Shown here: positions 43,788 through 53,157 of the stretch, in pieces
How the letters are laid out: the number at the start of each line of letters is the position of its first letter
Numbering within the stretch: position 1 is the stretch's first letter
From: Flavobacterium panacis
GTDB lineage: Bacteria > Bacteroidota > Bacteroidia > Flavobacteriales > Flavobacteriaceae
Direction of reading: 5' to 3'
Assembly: GCF_024649945.1 (NCBI RefSeq)
Contig: NZ_JANKMS010000005.1
Coordinates: 186,001-250,000 of the forward strand
DNA: 64,000 bases
Position numbers and translations under genes: made by a program
Notes under the pieces: model-generated
Told to the model about the DNA's origin: nothing
Databases searched by the model: none
What the model saw: only the letters and a program-made list of their open reading frames with translations

Positions 43788-45923
43788 ATGATTCCACAAT
43801 TATTTGTAGAAAAAATCGATTTAGGTGATGGCAGAAGCATCACAATCGAGACAGGACGTTTAGCAAAACAAGCTGATGGTTCTGTAGTAGTTAGAATGGG
43901 CGACACTATGATTCTTGCAACAGCAGTTTCAGCTCGCACATCAAACCCAGGCGTTGATTTCTTACCATTAACGGTAGATTACCGCGAAAAATTCGCAGCA
44001 GCAGGTCGTTTTCCTGGAGGTTTCTTTAAAAGAGAAGCACGTCCAAGCGACAGCGAAGTATTGACAATGAGATTAGTTGACCGTGTATTGCGTCCGCTTT
44101 TCCCAGACGATTACCATGCTGAAACTCAAGTTATGATTCAGTTAATGTCTCACGACGAAACTGTTATGCCAGATGCTTTAGCTGGTTTAGCGGCTTCTGC
44201 AGCATTAGCAGTTTCAGACATTCCATTTTACAACTTGATTTCTGAAGTACGTGTTGCACGTATAGACGGAAAATTAGTAATCAACCCAAGTAGAGAAGAA
44301 TTAGAAAAATCAGACATCGATATGATGATTGGAGCTTCTATGGATTCTGTTGCAATGGTTGAAGGTGAGATGAAAGAAATTTCAGAAGCTGAAATGATCG
44401 AAGCTATTAAATTTGCTCACGAGGCTATCAAAGTTCAAATTCAGGCACAATACCGTTTACAAGAAGCTTTTGGTAAAAAAGAAATTCGTACTTACGAAGG
44501 TGAAAAAGAAAACGAAGAAATTTACAAAAAAGTAAAAGAAGCGGCTTACGATAAAATTTATGCTATTGCAAAAGTTGGATCAGCTAAACACGAAAGAGGT
44601 GCTGCATTTGCTGAAGTAAAAGAAGAAGTAAAAGCTTTATTTACTGAAGAAGAATTAGCTGCTGACGGTGATTTAGTTTCTAAATATTTCTACAAAACAA
44701 ACAAAGAAGCTGTTCGTAATGTAGTTTTAGAATTAGGCGTTCGTTTAGATGGTAGAAAAACTACAGACATCAGACCAATCTGGTGCGAAACGGATTATTT
44801 ACCAAGAGTTCACGGATCTTCTTTATTTACACGTGGAGAAACTCAAGCTTTGGCTACAGTAACTTTAGGAACTTCTAGAGAAGCAAACCAAATCGATTCT
44901 CCATCAGAGCAAGGTGAAGAGAAATTCTACTTACACTATAACTTCCCTCCTTTCTCTACTGGTGAAGCAAAACCATTAAGAGGAACTTCAAGAAGAGAAG
45001 TTGGTCACGGTAACTTAGCTCAAAGAGCATTAAAAAATATGATTCCTGCTGATTGTCCTTACACAATCCGTGTTGTTTCTGAGGTATTAGAATCTAACGG
45101 TTCTTCTTCTATGGCAACAGTTTGTGCTGGAACAATGGCCCTTATGGACGCTGGAGTTCAAATGGTAAAACCAGTTTCTGGTATTGCTATGGGATTGATT
45201 ACTGATGGTGAGAAATTTGCTGTATTGTCTGACATCTTAGGAGATGAAGATCACTTAGGAGATATGGACTTTAAAGTAACTGGAACTGCTGACGGAATTA
45301 CTGCTTGTCAAATGGACATCAAAATTGATGGTTTACGTTATGACATTATGGAGCAAGCTTTATCTCAAGCACGTGACGGACGTTTACACATTTTAGGTAA
45401 ATTAACTGAAACTATCGCTGCACCAAGAGCAGACGTTAAAGCTCACGCACCAAAAATCATTACAAGAACAATTCCTGGAAACTTTATTGGAGCATTAATC
45501 GGACCTGGTGGAAAAGTAATTCAAGAATTACAAAAAGCTACTGGAACAACTATCGTAATCAATGAAGTTGACGAACAAGGAGTTGTTGAAATTTTAGGAA
45601 CTGATCCAGAAGGAATCAAAACTGTATTGGCTAAAATTGACGCTTTAACTTTCAAACCTCAAATGGGAGAAGCTTACGAAGTTAAAGTAATTAAGATGCT
45701 TGATTTTGGAGCTGTTGTAGAATATACTGCTGCACCAGGAAACGAAGTATTGCTTCACGTATCTGAATTGGCTTGGGAACGTACTGAAAACGTTGCTGAC
45801 GTAGTTAAAATGGGAGATGTTTTCCAAGTGAAATACTTAGGAATCGATCCTAAAACTAAAAAAGAAAAAGTGTCTAAAAAAGCACTTGTTCCAAGACCTC
45901 CACGTGAGGAGAAAAAAGAGTAA
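43788..45923 (+). CDS. pnp: Polyribonucleotide nucleotidyltransferase (PNPase)
   Basis: 711 residues, normal size. It degrades RNA phosphorolytically from the 3-prime end. Two RNase PH domains are visible: the first with [16 protein letters not shown] and [13 protein letters not shown], the second with [36 protein letters not shown] and [19 protein letters not shown]. The KH domain (about 565-625) contains [21 protein letters not shown], split around GPGGK. The S1 domain (about 635-705) has [13 protein letters not shown] and [23 protein letters not shown]. It follows rpsO, as usual. Confidence 0.97.
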   Translation: MIPQLFVEKIDLGDGRSITIETGRLAKQADGSVVVRMGDTMILATAVSARTSNPGVDFLPLTVDYREKFAAAGRFPGGFFKREARPSDSEVLTMRLVDRVLRPLFPDDYHAETQVMIQLMSHDETVMPDALAGLAASAALAVSDIPFYNLISEVRVARIDGKLVINPSREELEKSDIDMMIGASMDSVAMVEGEMKEISEAEMIEAIKFAHEAIKVQIQAQYRLQEAFGKKEIRTYEGEKENEEIYKKVKEAAYDKIYAIAKVGSAKHERGAAFAEVKEEVKALFTEEELAADGDLVSKYFYKTNKEAVRNVVLELGVRLDGRKTTDIRPIWCETDYLPRVHGSSLFTRGETQALATVTLGTSREANQIDSPSEQGEEKFYLHYNFPPFSTGEAKPLRGTSRREVGHGNLAQRALKNMIPADCPYTIRVVSEVLESNGSSSMATVCAGTMALMDAGVQMVKPVSGIAMGLITDGEKFAVLSDILGDEDHLGDMDFKVTGTADGITACQMDIKIDGLRYDIMEQALSQARDGRLHILGKLTETIAAPRADVKAHAPKIITRTIPGNFIGALIGPGGKVIQELQKATGTTIVINEVDEQGVVEILGTDPEGIKTVLAKIDALTFKPQMGEAYEVKVIKMLDFGAVVEYTAAPGNEVLLHVSELAWERTENVADVVKMGDVFQVKYLGIDPKTKKEKVSKKALVPRPPREEKKE

Positions 45924-45955
45924 TCAGATCTTAGTTTACTAAAGGTTTATTCATA

Positions 45956-45993
45956 GAAAACCCCAACTCATTTATTTGAGTTGGGGTTTTTCG
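45956..45993 (+). terminator. Bidirectional terminator between pnp and the desaturase gene
   Basis: AAAACCCCAACTCA at 45957-45970 pairs with TGAGTTGGGGTTTT at 45977-45990, a perfect 14-bp stem with a 6-base loop and T-runs on both sides. Confidence 0.88.
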
Positions 45994-46000
45994 TTTTATA

Positions 46001-47077
46001 TTAACTTTCAGGATTACCCATTTTATGAAGATGTTTAAAATGAGAAAACATCATTTCTAACAAGGTTTTATGATGATAGGGTTGCTTAAACTCTTTTGTT
46101 GTTTCTTCGATTATTGAATTTATTTCACTGTAATTAGTATGGCATACATTAGGAAAAAGATGATGCGCTGCATGACAATTTGAACCACCACTTAGAAATC
46201 TAGCCCAGCCTTTATCTGCATTCCAATCACAGCTAGTATGAAGCTGATGAACCGCCCAAGTATGTTCGAGAAACTCTCCTTCAGGCTGAGGATAATCTGC
46301 ACCATCAAAAAAATGTGTTCCAACCAACATAATAATAAACACCATCGATGTAAAAGCGCTAGCAGTAAAATAACTCCAAACTATAAAACTCCATTCAAAA
46401 TGAGAAAATAAAATGGGAAGAATTAAAACCAGAGAAAAATAAAATATCTTATAGAATAGAAATCTAAAATACAACTCTACTTTTGGAACACCTCGCTTCA
46501 TCCAATTATATTCGTTTGAAAATAAATATACCCAATCACTCATAAAAACAGAATGCAGCAAAGTGAACATGTAAACAAAAGGTGCATAATAAGCTTGATA
46601 TCTATGCATGGGTTTCCAAGAATGTGTTGGTCCCAATCTCAAGAAAGGATTCTTGTCAATATCGACATCGCTTCCTTCTACATTTGCATATAAATGATGC
46701 GAACGTATATGTCTTAAACCCCACAACATTGGATCAATACCAACAGTGAGAAAACTAAGAAAATGCAGAACTGAGTTTGCTTTTTTATTTTTGAATGCAG
46801 TATTATGTGAAGCATCATGGCCAAAACTGAATCCTATCAACAATCCTGATAACTGAAAGACAACATACAACAGCCAAAAGCTCATTTTATTTATAGAATT
46901 CGAAAAAAGTGCAAGGTATGATAGATAACAAACAAGTGTCCAAAACAATCCTTTAAACCAAAATCGGGCATCTCCATAAGAAATAATTTTACCCTGAAGT
47001 TGTTCATAAACTCGCTGTTTCAATGTAGAGAAAAAGAGTTTTTCCTCCTCAGATTTACTGAAATATTTAGCTTTCAT
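46001..47077 (-). CDS. Membrane fatty acid desaturase
   Basis: 358 residues from ATG 47077 (MKAKYFSKSEEEK). A longer TTG frame runs into the regulatory region and is rejected. The three histidine boxes of the diiron desaturase family are present: GHDASHN (about 102-108), HIRSHHLYANVEG (about 136-148) and NCHAAHHLFPNVCH (about 290-303). There are four membrane segments around them. It introduces a double bond into an acyl chain (front-end/linoleoyl-CoA desaturase-like), using an electron donor encoded elsewhere. It is divergent from a putative DNA-binding regulator, and paired repeats lie between the two genes. Confidence 0.92.
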   Translation of the reverse strand: MKAKYFSKSEEEKLFFSTLKQRVYEQLQGKIISYGDARFWFKGLFWTLVCYLSYLALFSNSINKMSFWLLYVVFQLSGLLIGFSFGHDASHNTAFKNKKANSVLHFLSFLTVGIDPMLWGLRHIRSHHLYANVEGSDVDIDKNPFLRLGPTHSWKPMHRYQAYYAPFVYMFTLLHSVFMSDWVYLFSNEYNWMKRGVPKVELYFRFLFYKIFYFSLVLILPILFSHFEWSFIVWSYFTASAFTSMVFIIMLVGTHFFDGADYPQPEGEFLEHTWAVHQLHTSCDWNADKGWARFLSGGSNCHAAHHLFPNVCHTNYSEINSIIEETTKEFKQPYHHKTLLEMMFSHFKHLHKMGNPES

Positions 47078-47104
47078 AAAAAATGTCTTTTTAAAATTAC
47101 AAGA

Positions 47105-47112
47105 CAAACCTA
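47105..47112 (-). promoter_or_regulatory. Candidate -7 promoter element for the desaturase gene
   Basis: TAGGTTTG on the minus strand, 28 bases upstream of ATG 47077, directly next to an ATTATCGCA repeat. Confidence 0.45.
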
Positions 47113-47180
47113 TTGCAATTATCGCAGTTGAATTTGTGTAAAGCAATAAAGATTTTTATTAAATTTGTGATTATCGCAAA
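47113..47180. promoter_or_regulatory. Paired operator-like repeats between desaturase and regulator
   Basis: ATTATCGCA occurs at 47118-47126 and 47170-47178, 52 bases apart. The second copy lies in a near-palindrome TTGTGATTATCGCAA. Each copy abuts one of the two divergent promoters, the pattern expected for an autoregulating repressor or activator. Confidence 0.45.
47160..47167 (+). promoter_or_regulatory. Candidate -7 promoter element for the divergent regulator
   Basis: TAAATTTG lies 16 bases upstream of ATG 47183 and partly overlaps the second operator-like repeat. Confidence 0.4.
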
Positions 47181-47182
47181 TC

Positions 47183-48145
47183 ATGAAAACACAAGAATTA
47201 TTCTTAAAGGCAATCAGAAACAAAATCGCTAAGTCTGTTTCTTTAATAGATGAAATAGCTGCTGTATTAGAAATCAGTTATGATGCTTCACATCGAAGGA
47301 TTTCTCAAAAAAGTAAATTTTCGATAGACGAAACTGTCAAACTTGCACATCATTATAATATTTCTTTAGATAAATTATTTTCTAAACAAGAAAAAGTAAT
47401 TGTCGAAAAAACTATTGAGATTACAACAATGAAAGACATGTTGCTCTATTTTAAATCATCGGCAGAGCAAATCGAAATATTGACAAAAAATACTGGCACC
47501 ACTTTATTTTATTCTGCCAAGGATATTCCATTATTTTACTTTATGGATGGAACAATTTTATCCAAATTCAAAGCATTTGTCTGGTTGAATCTTTTGAATA
47601 ATGAACAAAAAAAAGTTTCGTTTGAAAACTTCGTCATAGAAGAATCTTTCTCTGAATACATGCAGAAATTAAAAAAAGTCTACGAAAATACTATTGTAAA
47701 CGAGATTTGGAATGACACCACTATAAATAGCAGCTTACAGCAAATACTCTATTTTTATGAAGCTGGTTTACTCAAATTAAATAGTGCAAATGCTTTATTG
47801 AAAGACTTGAAACGAATTATCAATGTAATTCAGGAAAAATGCAATAATCCTTCTAATAATTTTTCGATTTATTATAACGAGCTTATTTTACTGAACAACA
47901 ACATGCTTATTGAGACAGAAGAGAGATTAACTATGTTTGTTCCCTACACTCTCTTGGGGTATTTTATAACTGATAATGAAGAAAGTTGTAAAAATGTTCA
48001 TCAGTTTTTTAAGCAGCAGATTATCAATTCGAAACCTTTGAGACAATCCGGCATCAAGGAACAAAATCTTTTCTTTAATCGAACTATTCGAAAAATAGAG
48101 TATTATGCCGAAAAAATAAACTCTCAGGTAGATTTACATTTTTAA
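47183..48145 (+). CDS. Putative helix-turn-helix regulator divergent from desaturase
   Basis: 320 residues. The N-terminal 65 residues look like a helix-turn-helix: KSVSLIDEIAAVLEISYDASHRRISQ, split as SLIDEIAAVLEISYDAS and HRRISQKSKFSIDETVKLA, followed by HHYNISLDKLF. The remaining 250 residues are mostly helical with many Asn and Lys and no known domain; they could bind a lipid or acyl ligand. It is divergent from the desaturase gene with two matching repeats between them, so a role controlling desaturase expression is likely but inferred. No membrane segment is seen. Confidence 0.7.
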   Translation: MKTQELFLKAIRNKIAKSVSLIDEIAAVLEISYDASHRRISQKSKFSIDETVKLAHHYNISLDKLFSKQEKVIVEKTIEITTMKDMLLYFKSSAEQIEILTKNTGTTLFYSAKDIPLFYFMDGTILSKFKAFVWLNLLNNEQKKVSFENFVIEESFSEYMQKLKKVYENTIVNEIWNDTTINSSLQQILYFYEAGLLKLNSANALLKDLKRIINVIQEKCNNPSNNFSIYYNELILLNNNMLIETEERLTMFVPYTLLGYFITDNEESCKNVHQFFKQQIINSKPLRQSGIKEQNLFFNRTIRKIEYYAEKINSQVDLHF

Positions 48146-48333
48146 TTAATCAAACAAAAGTACCGCTTTCATTGAGCTTTGGGCTGATTTTGATTTTCCT
48201 TTAAGTAAGTTCAAATTTCTTAATTCTTACTTACACCCCAAAAAAACAAAAATAATCCGCACTATTTATTTAAAAATATAAAAAAAATATCACAATTTAA
48301 CAATCCCGCGTTTTATTTATAACCTTTTTTTAA

Positions 48334-48341
48334 TACTTTTG
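48334..48341 (+). promoter_or_regulatory. Candidate -7 promoter element for the receptor operon
   Basis: TACTTTTG lies 37 bases upstream of the TTG start at 48379; it is the only such motif found ahead of the four-gene operon. Confidence 0.45.
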
Positions 48342-48378
48342 AAATCAATCAACCAAAAAACAAACTAATCATATTCCC

Positions 48379-49122
48379 TTGAAAAATTACCAAAAACAAA
48401 TCATTTATCTTTCAATATTCACGGGCTTTTTCAACATATCGCACTTACATTCCCAATCTGTTGAAAAATCATCATTGTACGATTACTTCGATGAAGCCGT
48501 AGGAAAAGACAACTTAAATATCAATAACGGAATCGTTCATAGCGAACCTTTTCGTCCTTTGGCTGGCAAAAACAGGTATTATCTTGACGAGTTCAATCTT
48601 GAAGACATCAGCTATGAAGGTCAGATTTATACCAAAGTAAATCTGAAATACGACATTCTGCTAGATCAGGTTATCTACAAACAAAACGGATCATCGGAAA
48701 ACTTACCGATTAACTTAATTACAGAAAAAGTCGATTATTTCTTTATTAAGAATAAAAAATTCGTCAATCTTAAAGACGAGTCAATAAAATTTCCTTCTAC
48801 TATAAAAGGAATTTACGAAGAAGCTTATGTTGGCGACAATGTTTCTCTCTATATTAAACATTCTAAAGAAAAAGTAAAATCACTACAAGCCGATCTCATT
48901 CACTACAATTTCATTTACAAAATAAACTACATCTTAAAATACAATAACTTTTTCTATAAGGTTGAAACAGAAAGGGATTTTAAGAAGATTTTTCCAAATT
49001 ATAAAAAAGAAATAAACAGTTTTTATAGTACTGACAAGAAATTAGAACGTTCCAATAAAGCGCAATTCATGGAAAATCTAACGAAACAAATCAATGGTCT
49101 TTTAAAAAAAAGTTCTAATTAA
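48379..49122 (+). CDS. Secreted hypothetical protein, first gene of receptor operon
   Basis: 247 residues from a TTG start (no ATG gives the signal peptide). The signal peptide (1-26, ending HLHSQ) indicates export. The mature part is unrecognised: about 220 residues rich in Tyr, Lys and Asn, with beta-type segments such as FRPLAGKNRYYLDEFNL, YTKVNLKYDILLDQVIY and IKGIYEEAYVGDNVSLYIK. Its stop is directly followed by the ATG of the STN-domain receptor with no gap, so the two are coupled and probably part of one outer-membrane complex. Confidence 0.75.
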   Translation: MKNYQKQIIYLSIFTGFFNISHLHSQSVEKSSLYDYFDEAVGKDNLNINNGIVHSEPFRPLAGKNRYYLDEFNLEDISYEGQIYTKVNLKYDILLDQVIYKQNGSSENLPINLITEKVDYFFIKNKKFVNLKDESIKFPSTIKGIYEEAYVGDNVSLYIKHSKEKVKSLQADLIHYNFIYKINYILKYNNFFYKVETERDFKKIFPNYKKEINSFYSTDKKLERSNKAQFMENLTKQINGLLKKSSN

Positions 49123-51909
49123 ATGAAAAAAATTACTCTTATTCTATTTTTAATAACCTTTCAACAAATCATACATTCTCAAATTATTAGCGACAAAATA
49201 TCGGTTGAATTTAAGAATGCTAATTTAAAAACTGCTGTTCAGGATATTGAAAAAGTGTCTTACTATAAGTTTTTCTTTGATGAAAAATGGTTTGAAAACG
49301 ACAGTACTTCTATAAATAAAAAATACAAAGAAGTAAGAATTGCAGAAGTTCTTGAAGAGGTTTTTCAAAATACAAGTTTTAACTTTTACATTTCTGACAA
49401 CAAGGTTATTGTCACAAACAATAGTATAATTTACAGCCAGTTACCTGATGATTATTTTGGAATTCCTCTTGAAAGAGATGAAAATGGACAAACAACAACT
49501 CCGATATTTTATCAGCAATACGACTCTATAAAAAAGACAAATTCGCGAAATCCTAACAAGAATATTAGAGATCTTGTTCTGATTGGTAAAGAAGTTAAAA
49601 ATCAAAAAAAGAAACCTACTTATACCTTATCGGGCTTTATACGAGGCGGAAAAAACAATTCTGCACTTGCCAATATTATTGTAAAAGTACCCAATTCTGA
49701 ATTTACTGCTTCAACAGACAAAAAAGGATATTACAGCTTGCAGGTTCCTGGAGGTTTAAACGTTATTGAAACTGAGAGTTTCTCATACAATAAAGTGACC
49801 AAAAACATCATGGTTTATAATGATGGCTCATTAAACTTTTCATTAACAGACAACATAAATCAACTGGATGAAGTATTAATCAAAACCAATAAAAGCAAAA
49901 GTGCTAAATCTGCTATAACAGGCGTTACTACTATTGATGCTGAAGGAATTAAAAATGTTCCGTTGGTACTTGGAGAACGTGACATTCTTAAAGTTGCCTT
50001 AACGATGCCTGGAATAAAAACAGCAGGAGAAGGTTCTGCCGGATTTAATGTAAGAGGAGGAAAAGAAGATCAGAATCTATTTTTATTAGATCATGCAACT
50101 TTATACAACCCATCTCATTTCTTTGGTTTTTTTACTGCATTAAATCCGTATACAACCAAAAAAGTTGACATCTACAAAGGAAGTATTCCTGCCGAATTTG
50201 GAGGAAGACTTTCATCTGTTTTTGATATTTCATCTAAAAGTGGAAATGTAAACGAATTTCAGGGAGAAGGTGGTATTGGGCCTGTAACGAGTAATTTAAT
50301 GCTTTCTGCTCCTGTTGTTAAAGGGAAATCAAGCTTAATTTTTGGAGGACGAGCAACGTACTCAGATTATATTTTAAAAAGTTTAGATGACGAAAATCTA
50401 AAAAACAGTCAGGCTTCTTTTTACGATTTCATTCTTAAATACAATCATAAAATAAACGCCAATAATGACATTGAGTCTACTCTATATTACAGTCATGATA
50501 AATTTAGCGTTTCTTCAGACTCGTTGTATAAATACAGCAACAGATTAGCAACATTAAAATGGAACCATACTTTTAATGACAAAAATAAAGGCTCTTTAAT
50601 CGTAACAAATAGTGAATACAAGTTTAATATCGATTACGAATCTGAAGGAATAAATAATTTTGATTTTGGGTATAAAATCGACGAGACGCAGGCAATGCTA
50701 AAGATGATTTATCTATTCAATTCGAAACATAAATTCAGTTACGGTATTTCTACAAAACTGTATGCTGTAGATCCAGGATATTTAAATCCGAAAAATCCGC
50801 AGTCTTCATTGGTCCCAGTTGATATTCAAACCGAAAGAGGCTTAGAATCTGCTGCATATGTTGGTGATAATTTTAAAATAAGCGATAAATTTCTTCTCGA
50901 TTTTGGTTTGCGATATTCCTATTTCGCTGCTTTAGGAAAATCTACTCAGAGAATTTATGAAGAAAATTTACCCATTAGCGATGCCACAGTAATTGACACC
51001 AAAACGTATGGCAACAATGAAACCATCAAAAGCTACGGCGGATTTGAACCAAGAATTGCTGCCAGATATTTTATTACTGATGATTTTTCTGTGAGAGCGA
51101 GTTATGACAAAACCTTTCAATACATTCACTTATTGTCTAATAATACAACACAATCTCCGACCGATATCTGGAAATTATCAGATTTGAATGTTAAACCAGA
51201 AAATGCGCAACAAGTTTCTTTAGGTCTTTACCAAAACTTAAAAAATGGGGATGTTGAGCTTAGTTTAGAAGGATATTACAAAAGATCTAAAAACATTCTG
51301 GATTACAAAGTTGGTGCTGAATTATTACTTAACGAAAATATTGAAACCGAACTTTTACAAGGAGAAGGGAAAGCTTACGGTATAGAGGTTTTACTAAAGA
51401 AACAAGTAGGAAAATTGAACGGTTGGATTGGTTACACTTATTCAAGATCTTTAATCAAACTTAACAGTCAGTTTCAGCAGGAAAAAGTAAATGACGGAAA
51501 ATATTTTGCTTCTAATTTTGATAAACCACACGACTTTAGCGCTGTATTAAACTACAGAATTACAAAACGTTACAGTTTTTCAAGTAACTTTGCTTATCAG
51601 ACAGGAAGACCAATTACATATCCTATTGGAAGATATGATTATGGCAACGAGCAATATACTGTATACAGTGATCGTAACAAATTTAGAATCCCTGATTATT
51701 TTAGACTAGACCTTGGTTTGAACATTGAAGGAAATCACAAAATCAAGAAGTTAGCTCATAGTTTTTGGAATATTTCGGTTTATAATGTTTTAGGAAGAAA
51801 CAACCCTTATTCTGTGTTTTTTATTACTGACAAAGGACAAATCAAAGCCTACAAAACATCTATTTTCGCTATTCCAATTCCAAGTATTACTTACAATTTC
51901 AAGTTTTAA
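49123..51909 (+). CDS. TonB-dependent receptor with N-terminal STN domain
   Basis: 928 residues. After the signal peptide (1-19) comes an STN domain (about 22-95: ISVEFKNANLKTAVQDIEK, YKFFFDEKWF, ADVLEE-type helix, NKVIVTNN). A spacer and carboxypeptidase-like domain (about 165-250, SGFIRGGKNNSALANIIVKV) follow, then the plug (DILKVALTMPGIKTAGEG, FNVRGGKEDQNLFLLDHA) and a barrel ending NFKF. STN domains in receptors usually signal to a FecR-like anti-sigma factor. None is adjacent; a LytTR two-component system lies 3.7 kb downstream instead. It is followed after four bases by a DUF4249 lipoprotein gene, a common pairing. Confidence 0.9.
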   Translation: MKKITLILFLITFQQIIHSQIISDKISVEFKNANLKTAVQDIEKVSYYKFFFDEKWFENDSTSINKKYKEVRIAEVLEEVFQNTSFNFYISDNKVIVTNNSIIYSQLPDDYFGIPLERDENGQTTTPIFYQQYDSIKKTNSRNPNKNIRDLVLIGKEVKNQKKKPTYTLSGFIRGGKNNSALANIIVKVPNSEFTASTDKKGYYSLQVPGGLNVIETESFSYNKVTKNIMVYNDGSLNFSLTDNINQLDEVLIKTNKSKSAKSAITGVTTIDAEGIKNVPLVLGERDILKVALTMPGIKTAGEGSAGFNVRGGKEDQNLFLLDHATLYNPSHFFGFFTALNPYTTKKVDIYKGSIPAEFGGRLSSVFDISSKSGNVNEFQGEGGIGPVTSNLMLSAPVVKGKSSLIFGGRATYSDYILKSLDDENLKNSQASFYDFILKYNHKINANNDIESTLYYSHDKFSVSSDSLYKYSNRLATLKWNHTFNDKNKGSLIVTNSEYKFNIDYESEGINNFDFGYKIDETQAMLKMIYLFNSKHKFSYGISTKLYAVDPGYLNPKNPQSSLVPVDIQTERGLESAAYVGDNFKISDKFLLDFGLRYSYFAALGKSTQRIYEENLPISDATVIDTKTYGNNETIKSYGGFEPRIAARYFITDDFSVRASYDKTFQYIHLLSNNTTQSPTDIWKLSDLNVKPENAQQVSLGLYQNLKNGDVELSLEGYYKRSKNILDYKVGAELLLNENIETELLQGEGKAYGIEVLLKKQVGKLNGWIGYTYSRSLIKLNSQFQQEKVNDGKYFASNFDKPHDFSAVLNYRITKRYSFSSNFAYQTGRPITYPIGRYDYGNEQYTVYSDRNKFRIPDYFRLDLGLNIEGNHKIKKLAHSFWNISVYNVLGRNNPYSVFFITDKGQIKAYKTSIFAIPIPSITYNFKF

Positions 51910-51913
51910 AACC

Positions 51914-53143
51914 ATGAAAAAATACATATATAAAATCTCTTTATTTTTAATTCTGACATTTGCTATTAGCAGTTGTACTGAACAATACCTTTTTCAGAAC
52001 ACGGATTTTGAAAGTGCGCTTGTAGTTGAGGGAACCATAACAAACGAATTTAAAAATCAAGTTATCAGACTTTCACAAGTCTATCAGCTCGAGGAAAATG
52101 GGCCAAGAATGGAAAAAGGCGCCAATGTGTTTATTTTAGACGATCAGGGAAACGAATATCAGTTTGCAGAAAAAGATACTGTTTACGAATCTATAACACC
52201 TTTTAAGCCAGAACCCGGAAGAAAATATCAATTAAAAATTAGAACCAGCGAAGGTAAAAACTACACTTCTGACGAACAGGTTTTAACAACTGAAACTAAA
52301 ATTGATAATGTAACGGCTACTGTTGAAAATATTAATGGTCAGAGAGGTGTGCAAATCAATATAAACAGTTTTGACCCTAGTAATACTTCAAAATATTATA
52401 GATACGAGTATACCGAAACCTATAAAATTATAGCACCTGTATGGGATTCCAGAGAAGCAGTTATGGAAAACACCCCTGGCATTCCAGCAAATCCTATAGA
52501 TGGGATTCCAGAAGTTCCTCCTGGAGAAAAAATTGTAGTAAGACCTAGAAACCGAGAAACTAAAACTTGTTATTCTACCAAAAAATCAGACTATATTATT
52601 TTAAACAATACCAATAGCCTTAGTGAAGATCGCGTACACTTTCCTGTTCGTTTCATAAGCGATCAAAGCTATATAATCTCGCATCGATACAGCATTTTCG
52701 TCAGACAATATGTTCAAAATTTAGCTGCCTATACGTATTACAAAACTTTGAAAGATTTATCTACTACAGGAGGTATCCTTTCACCAAAACAACCTGGATT
52801 CTTTTATGGAAATATAAAATCTGTAGAAAATCCTTCAGAAAAAGTGATTGGTTTCTTTGAAGTTTCTGCAGTTTCTTCAGAAAGAATTTTCTTTAATTAT
52901 GTTGATTTATTTCCAAACGAAAGGCTTCCGCCATACTATGAAACAGATTGTGACATTAGAAACTTTGTAGATTGCGAAGGATTTCCTCCTTGTAACGGAC
53001 CACAGTTGCGCGGAATAATAAGATCCCGAGAATTAGTATTAGTATCTACTAATTATACTGATCAATACGGAATGGTAAAACCTCCTTGTGGTGACTGCAC
53101 TACATTTTCGTCTAATATAGTTCCTCCTTTTTGGATAGATTAA
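51914..53143 (+). CDS. DUF4249 surface lipoprotein
   Basis: 409 residues. A lipoprotein signal ends at Cys21 (FAISSCTEQ). The DUF4249 segments LVVEGTITNEFKNQVIRLSQ, split after TNEF, then GANVFILDDQGNEYQF and PFKPEPGRKYQLKI are typical of this Bacteroidota family. Members occur next to TonB receptors and are thought to act as surface-exposed partners in the way SusD does, though this is not proven. The C-terminus is Cys-rich (PPCGDCTTF), and exactly this end is duplicated downstream at 54946. It lies four bases after the receptor and 14 bases before the next gene. Confidence 0.9.
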   Translation: MKKYIYKISLFLILTFAISSCTEQYLFQNTDFESALVVEGTITNEFKNQVIRLSQVYQLEENGPRMEKGANVFILDDQGNEYQFAEKDTVYESITPFKPEPGRKYQLKIRTSEGKNYTSDEQVLTTETKIDNVTATVENINGQRGVQININSFDPSNTSKYYRYEYTETYKIIAPVWDSREAVMENTPGIPANPIDGIPEVPPGEKIVVRPRNRETKTCYSTKKSDYIILNNTNSLSEDRVHFPVRFISDQSYIISHRYSIFVRQYVQNLAAYTYYKTLKDLSTTGGILSPKQPGFFYGNIKSVENPSEKVIGFFEVSAVSSERIFFNYVDLFPNERLPPYYETDCDIRNFVDCEGFPPCNGPQLRGIIRSRELVLVSTNYTDQYGMVKPPCGDCTTFSSNIVPPFWID

Positions 53144-53157
53144 TCTTTATAAATTCA

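Noticed and set aside
47078..47146. TTG start extending the desaturase by 23 residues
   Set aside because: The extension runs through its -7 element and operator-like repeat; ATG 47077 gives the normal N-terminus.
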